DNA from: Treponema sp.
Lineage (GTDB): Bacteria; Spirochaetota; Spirochaetia; Treponematales; Breznakiellaceae
Length of the DNA: 7,447 bases
Reading direction: 5' to 3'
NCBI GenBank assembly: GCA_031254795.1
Contig: JAIRTS010000072.1
Span: forward strand, 1-7,447
Within the stretch, counting starts at the first letter, position 1. Every line of letters starts with the position of its first letter. This document shows, piece after piece, positions 1 through 6,399 of this stretch. Below the pieces are notes generated by a model that worked only from the letters and a program-made list of their open reading frames with translations, was not told the DNA's origin and did not search any database. A program made the translations under genes and the position numbers.

Positions 1-201
1 GAAATCAAACGGGACTGGTGCAAAGGTTGTCGCCTGTGCGTTCATTCCTGTCCGGTGAAGGGGCTTGCAATGGACAAAACGCCTAACGCCTCCGGTTCAT
101 ATCCGGCTTGCGTGGTTCACGCGGAAAAATGCATCGCGTGCGGAAACTGCTACGCCGTATGCCCGGATGCGTGTATAACGGTATGCGAGGATGCGGTATG
201 A
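1..201 (+). CDS. korD: 2-oxoacid:ferredoxin oxidoreductase delta subunit (2[4Fe-4S] ferredoxin), 5' partial
   Basis: The last 66 codons of a small ferredoxin-type subunit; its start lies upstream of the window. It carries electrons from the catalytic subunits of a 2-oxoacid oxidoreductase to free ferredoxin. Two complete CxxCxxCxxxCP motifs are visible: Cys7, 10, 13, 17 followed by Pro18, and Cys44, 47, 50, 54 followed by Pro55 (visible-fragment numbering). Each motif is a standard [4Fe-4S] ligand set of the bacterial 2[4Fe-4S] fold. The stop TGA (199-201) overlaps the ATG of the alpha subunit as ATGA, so translational coupling is likely. Stand-alone ferredoxins look the same, but the overlap with an alpha-beta-gamma set makes the delta subunit (KorD/VorD) the best reading. 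Two further cysteines (58 and 62) lie beyond the motifs and have no assigned role. Confidence 0.9.
   Translation, partial: EIKRDWCKGCRLCVHSCPVKGLAMDKTPNASGSYPACVVHAEKCIACGNCYAVCPDACITVCEDAV
187..190 (+). promoter_or_regulatory. Ribosome binding site deciding the korA start
   Basis: GAGG lies 7 nt before the ATG at 198. The next in-frame ATG at 225 has no SD-like sequence, and the earlier in-frame ATGs lie inside the ferredoxin gene. The start at 198 is therefore preferred. Confidence 0.6.
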
Positions 202-1301
202 ATGGCGGTGACAACAAAGCGTTGATGAAGGGCAATGAGGCCATCGCGGAAGCCGCTATCAGAGCGGGTTGCGCCGCGTATTTTGGGTATCCCATCACTC
301 CGCAGAACGAGTTGATCGCGTACATGGCGAAACGTATGCTTGATAGAGGCAGGGTTTTTATACAAGCTGAAAGCGAGATCGCGGCGATCAACATGGTGTA
401 CGGCGCGTCCGCGGCCGGAGCGCGAGCTATGACCTCATCGTCAAGTCCGGGTATAAGTCTCAAACAGGAAGGCGTCTCCTACGCGGCGGGCGCGGATATT
501 CCGATGGTGGTGGTGAACGTGGCGCGCGCGGGGCCCGGGCTTGGAGCCATCGCGCCGGCTCAATCTGACTATTTTCAGTCCACGCGGGGCGGCGGACACG
601 GAGACTACTACTGCATCGTACTTGCGCCGAAAAGCGTACAGGAGTGCGCGGATTTGACCTACCTCGCTTTTGATCTGGCGGATGAGTGGCGCGTGCCGGT
701 GATCGTGCTTGCGGATGGCATGATCGGGCAGATGATGGAAGGCGTCGTCCTTCCTCCTGAACGGCGTATGGAAGACCTGCCGAAACGGGATTGGACGGTC
801 GGACATCTGGCGGAGCGAGAGAAGAAAGAGGCGCGGCATATCACGTCTTTGGATCTGGAGCCGGAAAACCTTGAGGCGAAGACACGGGCGCGTTTCGAGC
901 GGTACGAGAGAATCAAGAAAAAAGAAATCCGCTTCGAGGCTGTTGACACGGAGGACGCGGACATTATCCTCGCCGCCTATGGAACATCGGCGCGGGTCGC
1001 GCTCGGCGCGAAGAAACTGGCTGAAAAAACAGGTGTTAAAGCTGGTCTTTTCAGACCTATCACCCTGTGGCCATTTCCCTATAAGCAACTTGCGAAAACA
1101 GCCGAATCCGGCAAACCCATTCTGACGGTGGAGATGAGCCTTGGGCAGTTTGTGGAGGACGTGAAGCTCTCCCTCCTTGAGCGCGCGCCCGGCGCGCCGC
1201 GGAGCGCGACGCATTTTTTGGGGCATAGCGGCGGCGTCATCCCGACGGAAGAAGAAGTGTTCGAGCGGATACAGACCATAGTGAAAGGAAACGCGCAATG
1301 A
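198..1301 (+). CDS. korA: 2-oxoacid:ferredoxin oxidoreductase alpha subunit (VorB/KorA type)
   Basis: A 367-residue alpha subunit of an anaerobic 2-oxoacid:ferredoxin oxidoreductase, cytoplasmic. With the beta subunit it decarboxylates a 2-oxoacid on thiamine diphosphate, passes the acyl group to CoA and reduces ferredoxin. Family motifs are present: GYPITPQNE at residues 30-38 (pyrimidine-binding domain), TSSSSPGISLKQEG at 79-92, GGGHGDY at 131-137, and LFRPITLWPFP at 284-294 in the C-terminal transketolase-like domain. The length is normal for the two-polypeptide (alpha/beta) subfamily. The sequence most resembles proteins named 3-methyl-2-oxobutanoate dehydrogenase subunit VorB, so branched-chain 2-oxoacids are a likely substrate. 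Annotation in this family does not reliably separate valine-type from 2-oxoglutarate-type enzymes. The ATG overlaps the ferredoxin stop, and the stop overlaps korB. Confidence 0.93.
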   Translation: MNGGDNKALMKGNEAIAEAAIRAGCAAYFGYPITPQNELIAYMAKRMLDRGRVFIQAESEIAAINMVYGASAAGARAMTSSSSPGISLKQEGVSYAAGADIPMVVVNVARAGPGLGAIAPAQSDYFQSTRGGGHGDYYCIVLAPKSVQECADLTYLAFDLADEWRVPVIVLADGMIGQMMEGVVLPPERRMEDLPKRDWTVGHLAEREKKEARHITSLDLEPENLEAKTRARFERYERIKKKEIRFEAVDTEDADIILAAYGTSARVALGAKKLAEKTGVKAGLFRPITLWPFPYKQLAKTAESGKPILTVEMSLGQFVEDVKLSLLERAPGAPRSATHFLGHSGGVIPTEEEVFERIQTIVKGNAQ

Positions 1302-2053
1302 AAACAGCATATACCCATCCCGAAAGCCTCACGCCTGTAGAGACCAAGTACTGCGCGGGTTGCGGACACGGGGTTATCACAAGAATTCTCTGCGAACTCA
1401 TTGATGAAATGGACGCGCGCGGCAAGACGATTGTTACGAATCCGGTGGGGTGCGCGATCTGGGCGGATCTGTACTTCAATACGGATACGGTGCAACCGCC
1501 CCACGGAAGGACTCCGGCGGCGGCTACGGGCGTCAAACGGATGCTGCCGGATCACTTGGTCATCTGCTACCAAGGGGACGGCGACATGGCCGCCATCGGT
1601 ACCGCGGAAATGATACACGCGGCGAACCGGGGCGAAAAATTCACCACTATTTTTGTCAACAACGCCATTTACGGCATGACTGGCGGGCAGATGGCGCCTA
1701 CGACTCTCGTGGGGCAAAAAGCGTCCACCGCGCCTTATGGACGCGATCCGGTTGATGCGGGCATGGGTTACCCTATCCGGGTCGGGGAAATGCTCGCGAC
1801 TCTTGAAGGAACCCGCTACATCGCGCGCGGCGCGGTGAACAATGCGGTGAATGTTCGCAAGACCAAACAGTACATCAAGAAAGCTCTGCAAGCCCAAATG
1901 CAAGGCGTGGGCTTCACTATGGTGGAGATTCTCTCCCAGTGTCCCACAAACTGGGGCATGGAACCGGTTCAATCGGTTGAATGGCTTGAAAAGGAGATGA
2001 TTCCGGTGTTCCCGCTCGGCGAAATCAAGAACACGTTAGGAGGCGCCCAATGA
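1298..2053 (+). CDS. korB: 2-oxoacid:ferredoxin oxidoreductase beta subunit (thiamine diphosphate binding)
   Basis: A 251-residue beta subunit that carries the thiamine diphosphate and the proximal [4Fe-4S] cluster. The cofactor motif starts at GDGDMAAIG (residues 93-101) and continues with NN at 121-122 before AIYGMTGGQMAPTT. Four cysteines are spaced as in characterised alpha/beta enzymes for cluster binding: Cys19 and Cys22 in YCAGCGHG, Cys52 in VGCAIW, and Cys215 in SQCPTNW. The ATG overlaps the korA stop (ATGA). An AAGGA SD (1285-1289) lies 8 nt upstream. Residues 1-17 precede the first cysteine, slightly more than in the shortest homologues. Substrate is unresolved, as for the alpha subunit. 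The assignment to the family is secure. Confidence 0.94.
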   Translation: MKTAYTHPESLTPVETKYCAGCGHGVITRILCELIDEMDARGKTIVTNPVGCAIWADLYFNTDTVQPPHGRTPAAATGVKRMLPDHLVICYQGDGDMAAIGTAEMIHAANRGEKFTTIFVNNAIYGMTGGQMAPTTLVGQKASTAPYGRDPVDAGMGYPIRVGEMLATLEGTRYIARGAVNNAVNVRKTKQYIKKALQAQMQGVGFTMVEILSQCPTNWGMEPVQSVEWLEKEMIPVFPLGEIKNTLGGAQ

Positions 2054-2598
2054 CCGAAAAATCGTTCTTCGCCGGTTTCGGTGGACAGGGCATCATTTCT
2101 ATGGGACAAATCTGGGTGTACTGCGCCATGAAAGAGGGCAGAAATGTCACCTTCTTCCCCTTTTACGGGGCTGAAAAACGCGGTGGCATCGCCCGCGCAA
2201 GCGTCATCATCTCGGACGAAGAGATAGCAAGCCCGCTCGTCACCACGCCGGATTCAGCGCTGGTGATGAACAGCGCCTCGCTCCCCCTATGCGAAAAAGC
2301 CTTGAAACAGGGCGGCCTTATGCTCATCAACTCCTCGCTGGTGAAGGAAAGACCCGCGCGGAGGGACATCACGGTGGCGACGGTGGAGGCGACCGGCATT
2401 GCGGAAAAGCTCGCAACCGGCGGCGGCTCAGGCGGCAAAGCCGCAAACATGGTGGCACTGGGCGCCATGGCGAAACTGACATCCGCTTTGCGCCTCACCG
2501 ATATCGAAGTTGTGTTGAGGAATTTTTTCCCGCCTGACAAACACAAATTTGTAGCTATGAATGTGGAGGCGATCCAGTCCGGATTCAACGCGGTGTAA
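2050..2598 (+). CDS. korC: 2-oxoacid:ferredoxin oxidoreductase gamma subunit
   Basis: A 182-residue gamma subunit. This domain completes the oxidoreductase complex and is thought to support CoA binding and assembly. The N-terminal glycine-rich motif GFGGQGII is at residues 9-16, and the family motif PFYGAEKRGG is at 37-46. A second glycine-rich segment, GGGSGGKAANMVALG, lies at 124-138. The length is typical. The ATG overlaps the korB stop (ATGA), and a full AGGAGG SD (2038-2043) sits 6 nt upstream, the strongest in the window. It is the last gene of the operon. No strong terminator follows within the first 300 bp, where transposase debris begins almost at once. One short hairpin with a T run at 2972-2989 is the only candidate. 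Confidence 0.93.
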   Translation: MTEKSFFAGFGGQGIISMGQIWVYCAMKEGRNVTFFPFYGAEKRGGIARASVIISDEEIASPLVTTPDSALVMNSASLPLCEKALKQGGLMLINSSLVKERPARRDITVATVEATGIAEKLATGGGSGGKAANMVALGAMAKLTSALRLTDIEVVLRNFFPPDKHKFVAMNVEAIQSGFNAV

Positions 2599-2599
2599 G

Positions 2600-2939
2600 C
2601 GCCGCTAGCGACTCGCGCCACCAGCGCATACGCTCATTAGAGCGATTAAAGACAGGTGAAACCGCGATGTTTCTTAAAAGCACCGCGGCAAATAGCGGTT
2701 TGACACTATTTGCCAGTTTCCTCTGAAACCCGTCGCTGTCATATCCACTGTCCGCAATCATCGTGCGCTCGACTATATCTTCAGTCAGTTCCGCCGCAAC
2801 CACCATGTCGTGCGCCTCTCCACCGGTCAAAAGCCTCTCAATCAGCTTCCCACCGGCGAATTCCGTCGCCACTCCTTATTACCGCATGAAACTTCGCGCT
2901 TATCCCCGCCCTGTTCTTCCCTGAGCAATTCGAGCATCC
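2600..2939 (-). pseudogene. Decayed IS5-type transposase remnant
   Basis: Transposase debris with no single open frame. Reading leftward from 2939, one frame gives GKNRAGISAKFHAVI, matching the IS5-type pattern (RxG)(S/T)TK(I/F)HAV. A second frame, open from 2872 to 2585, then gives GGKLIERLLTGGEAHD followed by a segment with ADSGYDSDGF. These match the LTGGxxHD motif and the second catalytic Asp region of IS5-family DDE transposases. The frames change at about 2855-2875, where the spacing between HAV and LTGG is about 13 nt longer than in intact relatives. The region around the catalytic Glu is not recognisable past KLANS, and neither is the N-terminal half. I see no terminal inverted repeats or target duplication. 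It cannot encode a working enzyme. Confidence 0.7.
2854..2871. repeat. Short palindromic repeat, copy 1
   Basis: CGGCGAATTCCGTCGCCA matches 3060-3077 at 17 of 18 positions. It contains an inverted repeat, GGCGA/TCGCC, with a 6-nt loop. Weaker similarity extends leftward to a shared CAGCTT. This copy sits exactly where the transposase remnant changes frame. Confidence 0.55.
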
Positions 2940-2971
2940 GAGTTCCGCCTCGTCATAGCAGGGCTGACAAC

Positions 2972-2989
2972 GCCGGTTTTCCGGCTTTT
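2972..2989 (+). terminator. Weak intrinsic terminator candidate
   Basis: A 5-bp GC stem (GCCGG/CCGGC) with a TTTT loop is followed by TTTT. It is oriented to end plus-strand transcripts from the kor operon, but lies about 370 bp after its stop. The stem is short, so this is only a candidate. Confidence 0.3.
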
Positions 2990-3059
2990 ACTCCTGGAGA
3001 AGGTGAGGAGATGCTCGTCCAGAATCCGCGACTTTTCAAATTTCCCAGCTTTCCGGTAG

Positions 3060-3077
3060 CGGCGAACTCCGTCGCCA
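3060..3077. repeat. Short palindromic repeat, copy 2
   Basis: CGGCGAACTCCGTCGCCA is a direct repeat of 2854-2871 with one mismatch. It keeps the GGCGA/TCGCC dyad, and an upstream CAGCTT is shared by both copies. On the minus strand both copies would encode ATEFA followed closely by GKL, so the two are related over about 30 bp. Confidence 0.55.
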
Positions 3078-3200
3078 TCGTTCCGGCCGTTTACGACGGT
3101 TTGGCGCCCCTAATCCGCTTTGGCGTAGCAACCGCAGGGCCGACAAACTGTGGGAGGTGCCGACAACGTTGTTGCCGCGCCGACCTAGGCGAATGGAACC

Positions 3201-3232
3201 CTGTATGGCCGTAAGGCCCGGAACGCATACAG
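3201..3232. repeat. Inverted repeat / hairpin in intergenic region
   Basis: CTGTATG (3201-3207) and CATACAG (3226-3232) form a perfect 7-bp stem around an 18-nt loop that contains a GGCC/GGCC pair. No T run follows on either strand, so it does not look like an intrinsic terminator. Function unknown. Confidence 0.4.
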
Positions 3233-3332
3233 CCCTGATGTTAGCGAAAACGGAAAGACGCGCGAGGCGTAACCGGCGGCGTAAAGTTGCTTTTTCTGAA
3301 TGAGGCATTTCTGGGGCGGACGCGGAGATTCC

Positions 3333-4547
3333 TCAGCGAATCGCCGCCATAAACGCATGCAGATCTTTCAGGTTTTCAAACATGCCCTGAAAGAACGACG
3401 GTCCGCCGCCTCCTTTGCCGTGATTGGCCTCAAGCTCGTTTTTTAACAAGCCGCGTATATCAAGACCTTTCACCGAAGAGAACGCCGCAAATTTCACCTC
3501 CGCTTCCGACGCGAGAACCAGAACAGCGGGGATGAGGCTTTGCGCGGACTTGCCTATACGAAGCGTTTCTTCCATATCGGCGTCCATGAAGCTCGCCGTG
3601 ATGACACGCGGTTTCCCGGCATCTTCCACGCCGGAGGAAGCGTCCGTGTTGGCAAAAGCCGCTACAAGCGCTTTCGCCTTACGCGCAGCGTCTTCCTCCT
3701 GAAAGAATTTCAATTTTTGCTCACGCTCGTTTGCTTTCTCAAGCAGGGCGAGTATGCTCGCGCCGATTTCCGCCACCGGCGTTTTGAGAGCGCGGGAAAC
3801 AATCTCCGCGTTCCGCCTAAGCAGGCGGCTGTCGCGCAGTACGCGGCGTCCGGCTATGAAGTACACCCTGGTCATGCCCTTGTATTTCTCAGCGCCAAGA
3901 ACGCGCAACGCGCCGATTTGCCCGGTTGACCGCAGATGCGTGCCGCAACATGGCGAAAAGTCGCAGCCTTGTATCTCCACCACGCGAATAACCTCGTCAA
4001 CTTGGGGAATCTGCTTGCGTAAAGGAAAATCAAGGACGTTTTCGGGCGGGCAGAGGTGGGTTATTACCGGGCGCTCCTCTTCAATGGCGGTTTGCGCCTC
4101 CTCCTCCACCGCGACAAGGGTTTCAGTCAGCAGTTCTTTGATGTCAACATCAATAGTGCATGTCTCCTCTCCTATATGCATGGAAAGCGTATACGCACCG
4201 GTCATGCGGAGAATCGTTCCCGAAAGCAGGTGTTGCCCGGTATGATGAACTGAATGATCCCGGCGCCGTTCCGCGTCAAGCGCCAGTTCAACGGTTCCTG
4301 CGGCAAGCTTCGCGGCGTTTTCACGTGAGATTATGTGGAGAATCTCGTGATCTTTTTCAATGACATTGAGCAGGGGAACGCCGTTGATGGCACCCCGGTC
4401 AGCGGGCTGGCCTCCTCCTTCGGGATAGAAAATAGTGGCGTCCAATATTACCGCGGAAGTCCCGGCGGCAAGAGGGCGGATTTCGAGGATTGCGGCCTTG
4501 AAAGGCTCGGCGCTGTTATAATCGTAATAATGAGGGATCGTTTTCAT
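3333..4547 (-). CDS. alaX: Alanyl-tRNA editing protein with DHHA1 domain (AlaX-like)
   Basis: A stand-alone editing hydrolase that removes serine (or glycine) wrongly attached to tRNA-Ala in the cytoplasm. It is 404 residues from the preferred ATG at 4547, a usual length for the long AlaX class. Numbered from the alternative ATG at 4553 (406 residues), it has a beta-barrel N-terminus with YPEGGGQPADRG (43-54), the zinc motif HTGQH (His104, His108) and CCGTH (Cys202, His206). It then has an acidic/basic coiled-coil-like stretch at about 268-300 and a C-terminal DHHA1 domain with GKGGGGPSFFQG (379-390). All four zinc ligands are present. It lacks the aminoacylation domain of AlaRS, so it is not alaS. 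It lies 92 nt after mnmA on the same strand but has its own promoter candidate. Neither start has an SD, and 4547 is chosen because a -10 hexamer overlaps the ATG at 4553. Confidence 0.9.
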   Translation of the reverse strand: MKTIPHYYDYNSAEPFKAAILEIRPLAAGTSAVILDATIFYPEGGGQPADRGAINGVPLLNVIEKDHEILHIISRENAAKLAAGTVELALDAERRRDHSVHHTGQHLLSGTILRMTGAYTLSMHIGEETCTIDVDIKELLTETLVAVEEEAQTAIEEERPVITHLCPPENVLDFPLRKQIPQVDEVIRVVEIQGCDFSPCCGTHLRSTGQIGALRVLGAEKYKGMTRVYFIAGRRVLRDSRLLRRNAEIVSRALKTPVAEIGASILALLEKANEREQKLKFFQEEDAARKAKALVAAFANTDASSGVEDAGKPRVITASFMDADMEETLRIGKSAQSLIPAVLVLASEAEVKFAAFSSVKGLDIRGLLKNELEANHGKGGGGPSFFQGMFENLKDLHAFMAAIR

Positions 4548-4553
4548 ACGCAT

Positions 4554-4582
4554 ATAATACCGTTTTTACGAACAAGACGCAA
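4554..4582 (-). promoter_or_regulatory. Candidate promoter of the editing-protein gene (leaderless)
   Basis: TTGCGT (4582-4577), a 17-nt spacer and TATTAT (4559-4554) on the minus strand. The -10 ends 6 nt before the ATG at 4547, so initiation would fall on or next to the A of the start codon. The -35 matches consensus at only three positions. Confidence 0.4.
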
Positions 4583-4612
4583 TAGAAGGCAGGCTGGATC
4601 GGGATTTCGCGC

Positions 4613-4630
4613 CGCGACATTCGTGTCGCG
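4613..4630. repeat. Stable hairpin between mnmA and the editing-protein gene
   Basis: CGCGACA and TGTCGCG form a perfect 7-bp stem around TTCG (CGAA on the minus strand), starting 9 nt after the mnmA stop. On the minus strand it is flanked by two GCGCGAA direct repeats, and TTTCGCG/CGCGAAA offers an alternative pairing. There is no U run, so it is more likely an mRNA 3'-end or stability element, or a rho-type site, than an intrinsic terminator. Confidence 0.45.
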
Positions 4631-4639
4631 AAATTCGCG

Positions 4640-5773
4640 CTACCTGATCGTGCCGCCGCCTACCACAAGGTCTCCGTCATAGAAAACCGCAGCCTGCCCC
4701 GGCGTGATCGCCCCTTGCGGCTCGTCAAACACGATACGCACGGCATCCTGGCCTATCTGTTCAACCGTTCCACGCCGCTCTTTCTGGAGGTAGCGGGTTT
4801 TCACCGTTCCGCGCAACGGACGGTCGAGAACGTCGCTTGCGATGAGGTTCACGTTGTCCGCGACAAGCGTTTTAACGTAGAGGTCTTTTTCCTCTCCCAA
4901 CGTGATGGTGTTGTTTTCAGCGGATTTTGCGATGATATACCGGGGGCTGTTAAAGGCAAGCCCCAGTCCCCGGCGCTGCCCGATTGTGTAGCGGACAATG
5001 CCCCGGTGTACGCCGAGGATGGCGCCGTCTTTGTCAATGACATTGCCTTTTGGCGAAGAAACACCGGTATAACTCTCGATAAATCCGGCGTAATCGCCAT
5101 TCGGCACAAAGCAGATGTCCTGACTGTCCCGCTTTGCCGCGTTGATGAAGCCGAAGGCGCGGGCAATCTCCCGCACTTCCGTCTTTGCAAGCCCGCCCAA
5201 AGGAAAAATCGTGCGTCTGAGCTGCTCCTGTGTCATGGCGTACAGCACGTAACTCTGATCTTTTTGGATATCCGCCGCTTTTTTCAGCAAAAATCTGTCG
5301 CCTGATTGCTCTATTTGCGCGTAATGGCCTGTTACGATGTAGTCAAAATCGAGTCGCCGGGCGCGGAGGAGGAGTTTTTCAAACTTGAGACGCCGGTTGC
5401 ATTCAATGCACGGGTTTGGCGTGGCGCCTTTTCGGTACGTTTCTATAAAATTGTCGATGACAAAGGTTTTGAATTCATCAGAAAAATTGAGGACATAGTG
5501 CGGCATATCCATACGAAACGCCACAGCGCGGGCGTCTTCCACATCACTCAAGGAACAACAGCCACGATAACTGGAGGCTTTGCGGAAAGCGTAATCTGCT
5601 GTTCCAGAACAGCAAGTACCCGCCTCGCTTTCGCCGATGTCTTCCGCCACGAATAATTTCATGGTGACGCCGATGCAATCAAAGCCTCGCTCTTTCATAA
5701 GCGCGGCGGCGACGGAACTGTCAACTCCGCCAGACATGGCGACAACCGCTTTTTTTCTCAACGCTTCCAGCAT
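4640..5773 (-). CDS. mnmA: tRNA-specific 2-thiouridylase MnmA
   Basis: A 377-residue ATP-dependent enzyme that thiolates C2 of wobble uridine 34 in tRNA-Lys, -Glu and -Gln. The PP-loop SGGVDSS is at residues 14-20. The two catalytic cysteines are Cys125 in NPCIECN and Cys221 in SQDICFVP. TGHYAQI (148-154), KDQSYVLY (171-178) and the C-terminal beta-barrel with RYTIGQRRGLGLA (261-273) follow the family order. Cys122 occupies the place of Asp in the E. coli-type NPDxxCN motif. A cysteine-rich insertion (Cys54, 55, 72, 73) follows the first strand-helix unit, as in the long MnmA subclass. The ATG has a GGAAGG SD 8 nt upstream and lies 16 nt after the HD gene, so the two are probably co-transcribed. 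Confidence 0.95.
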   Translation of the reverse strand: MLEALRKKAVVAMSGGVDSSVAAALMKERGFDCIGVTMKLFVAEDIGESEAGTCCSGTADYAFRKASSYRGCCSLSDVEDARAVAFRMDMPHYVLNFSDEFKTFVIDNFIETYRKGATPNPCIECNRRLKFEKLLLRARRLDFDYIVTGHYAQIEQSGDRFLLKKAADIQKDQSYVLYAMTQEQLRRTIFPLGGLAKTEVREIARAFGFINAAKRDSQDICFVPNGDYAGFIESYTGVSSPKGNVIDKDGAILGVHRGIVRYTIGQRRGLGLAFNSPRYIIAKSAENNTITLGEEKDLYVKTLVADNVNLIASDVLDRPLRGTVKTRYLQKERRGTVEQIGQDAVRIVFDEPQGAITPGQAAVFYDGDLVVGGGTIR

Positions 5774-5789
5774 GAACGCCGCCTTCCGT

Positions 5790-6392
5790 TTATCTGTTCA
5801 GCCGTTGGGCGACGCTTTTCATAAAGGCGTTGACATCCGCCTCGCAGGAACGCATGGCGAGAATGGTTTTTTCGATCAGCGTGTCAATTTCCCAACCGAG
5901 CAACGCGACTCCCCGCTCAATAACTTCACGCGAACAGCCAGCCGCGAAATTCGCCGCCTTGTATTTCTTTTTGACGGACTTCACCTCCATGTCCTGTACG
6001 CTTTTTGAAGGGCGGATGATGGCGACCGCCCAGATGAGACCGGTAAGTTCGTCAGCCGCAAAAAGAACTTTTTCCATTTGATGAACAGGAGCCACATCAA
6101 CGGTAAGCCCATAGCAGTGGCTGACAACCGCATGAATGAGATCTTCGCCAACGCCGCCTTCGCGGAGCAGTTTCGGCGCTTTGAGACAATGCTCATTCGG
6201 GTGCTGTTCAAAGTCTATATCGTGAAGGAGACCCGCTATGCCCCAGTATTCGGCGTCTTCGGCGAAACCGAGGTCATTCGCGTACCATTTCATCACTCCT
6301 TCCACCGTAAGCGCGTGTTGCAAATGGAACGGGTCTTTGTTGTATTTGCACAGAAGCTCCCATGCCTGAGAGCGTGAAATAGATGTATTCAT
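5790..6392 (-). CDS. HD-domain phosphohydrolase, function unknown
   Basis: A 200-residue soluble HD-superfamily protein. Numbered from the TTG at 6398 (two residues longer), the metal-binding residues are His28 in HLQHAL, His59-Asp60 in GLLHDIDFEQHP, His94 in VVSHCYG and Asp116 in AADELTGL. They form the H...HD...H...D pattern of HDIG-type metal-dependent phosphohydrolases. The HD core covers about residues 20-135, followed by a helical tail of about 65 residues with no motif I recognise. No signal peptide or membrane segment is seen. The family includes nucleotidases and tRNA- or signal-nucleotide hydrolases, so the substrate cannot be named. It is the first gene of a minus-strand unit with mnmA 16 nt downstream. 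I prefer the ATG at 6392 over the TTG at 6398 because the predicted transcript starts at about 6393. No SD is present. Confidence 0.85.
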   Translation of the reverse strand: MNTSISRSQAWELLCKYNKDPFHLQHALTVEGVMKWYANDLGFAEDAEYWGIAGLLHDIDFEQHPNEHCLKAPKLLREGGVGEDLIHAVVSHCYGLTVDVAPVHQMEKVLFAADELTGLIWAVAIIRPSKSVQDMEVKSVKKKYKAANFAAGCSREVIERGVALLGWEIDTLIEKTILAMRSCEADVNAFMKSVAQRLNR

Positions 6393-6399
6393 GAGCAAA

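Larger units (their letters stand above)
2940..3332. other. Unassigned convergent intergenic region
   Basis: About 390 bp between the transposase remnant and the end of the editing-protein gene. Both strands contain open frames here, at 2810-3214 plus and 3036-3308 minus. Neither has a convincing SD or a recognisable domain, and the minus frame is extremely arginine-rich, as expected for chance frames in G+C-rich DNA. The visible structure is copy 2 of the short repeat (3060-3077), a perfect 10-bp palindrome ACAACGTTGT (3163-3172), a 7-bp stem hairpin (3201-3232) and the short GC hairpin at 2972-2989. No tRNA or other known RNA is recognisable. It may be a decayed insertion or an interspersed non-coding repeat. 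Confidence 0.5.

Noticed and set aside
108..197. Upstream extension of korA to ATG 108
   Set aside because: It would run 90 bp through the ferredoxin gene and its second cluster motif. The ATG at 198 has an SD and the usual 4-base overlap, and family similarity begins just after it.
441..1972. Two long minus-strand frames (441-1310 and 1079-1972, 289 and 297 aa) opposite korA and korB
   Set aside because: They are mirror frames of well-conserved genes in G+C-rich DNA, with odd His/Arg-rich compositions and no motif or SD.
2585..2872. Intact 95-aa minus-strand gene
   Set aside because: It starts at a GTG one codon after a stop, and only its middle matches transposase motifs. The upstream part of the same domain is in another frame. 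It is treated as a pseudogene fragment.
2810..3308. Open frames 2810-3214 plus and 3036-3308 minus as hypothetical genes
   Set aside because: They overlap each other on opposite strands, have no SD, recognised domain or plausible composition (the minus frame is very Arg-rich), and contain the palindromic repeat.
4548..4553. ATG 4553 as start of the editing protein
   Set aside because: It has no SD and its bases directly follow a TATTAT hexamer that fits the -10 of the 4547 start. The difference is only two residues, so this stays open.
6393..6398. TTG 6398 as start of the HD protein
   Set aside because: An ATG lies two codons downstream, no SD supports the TTG, and the predicted transcript would begin after it.
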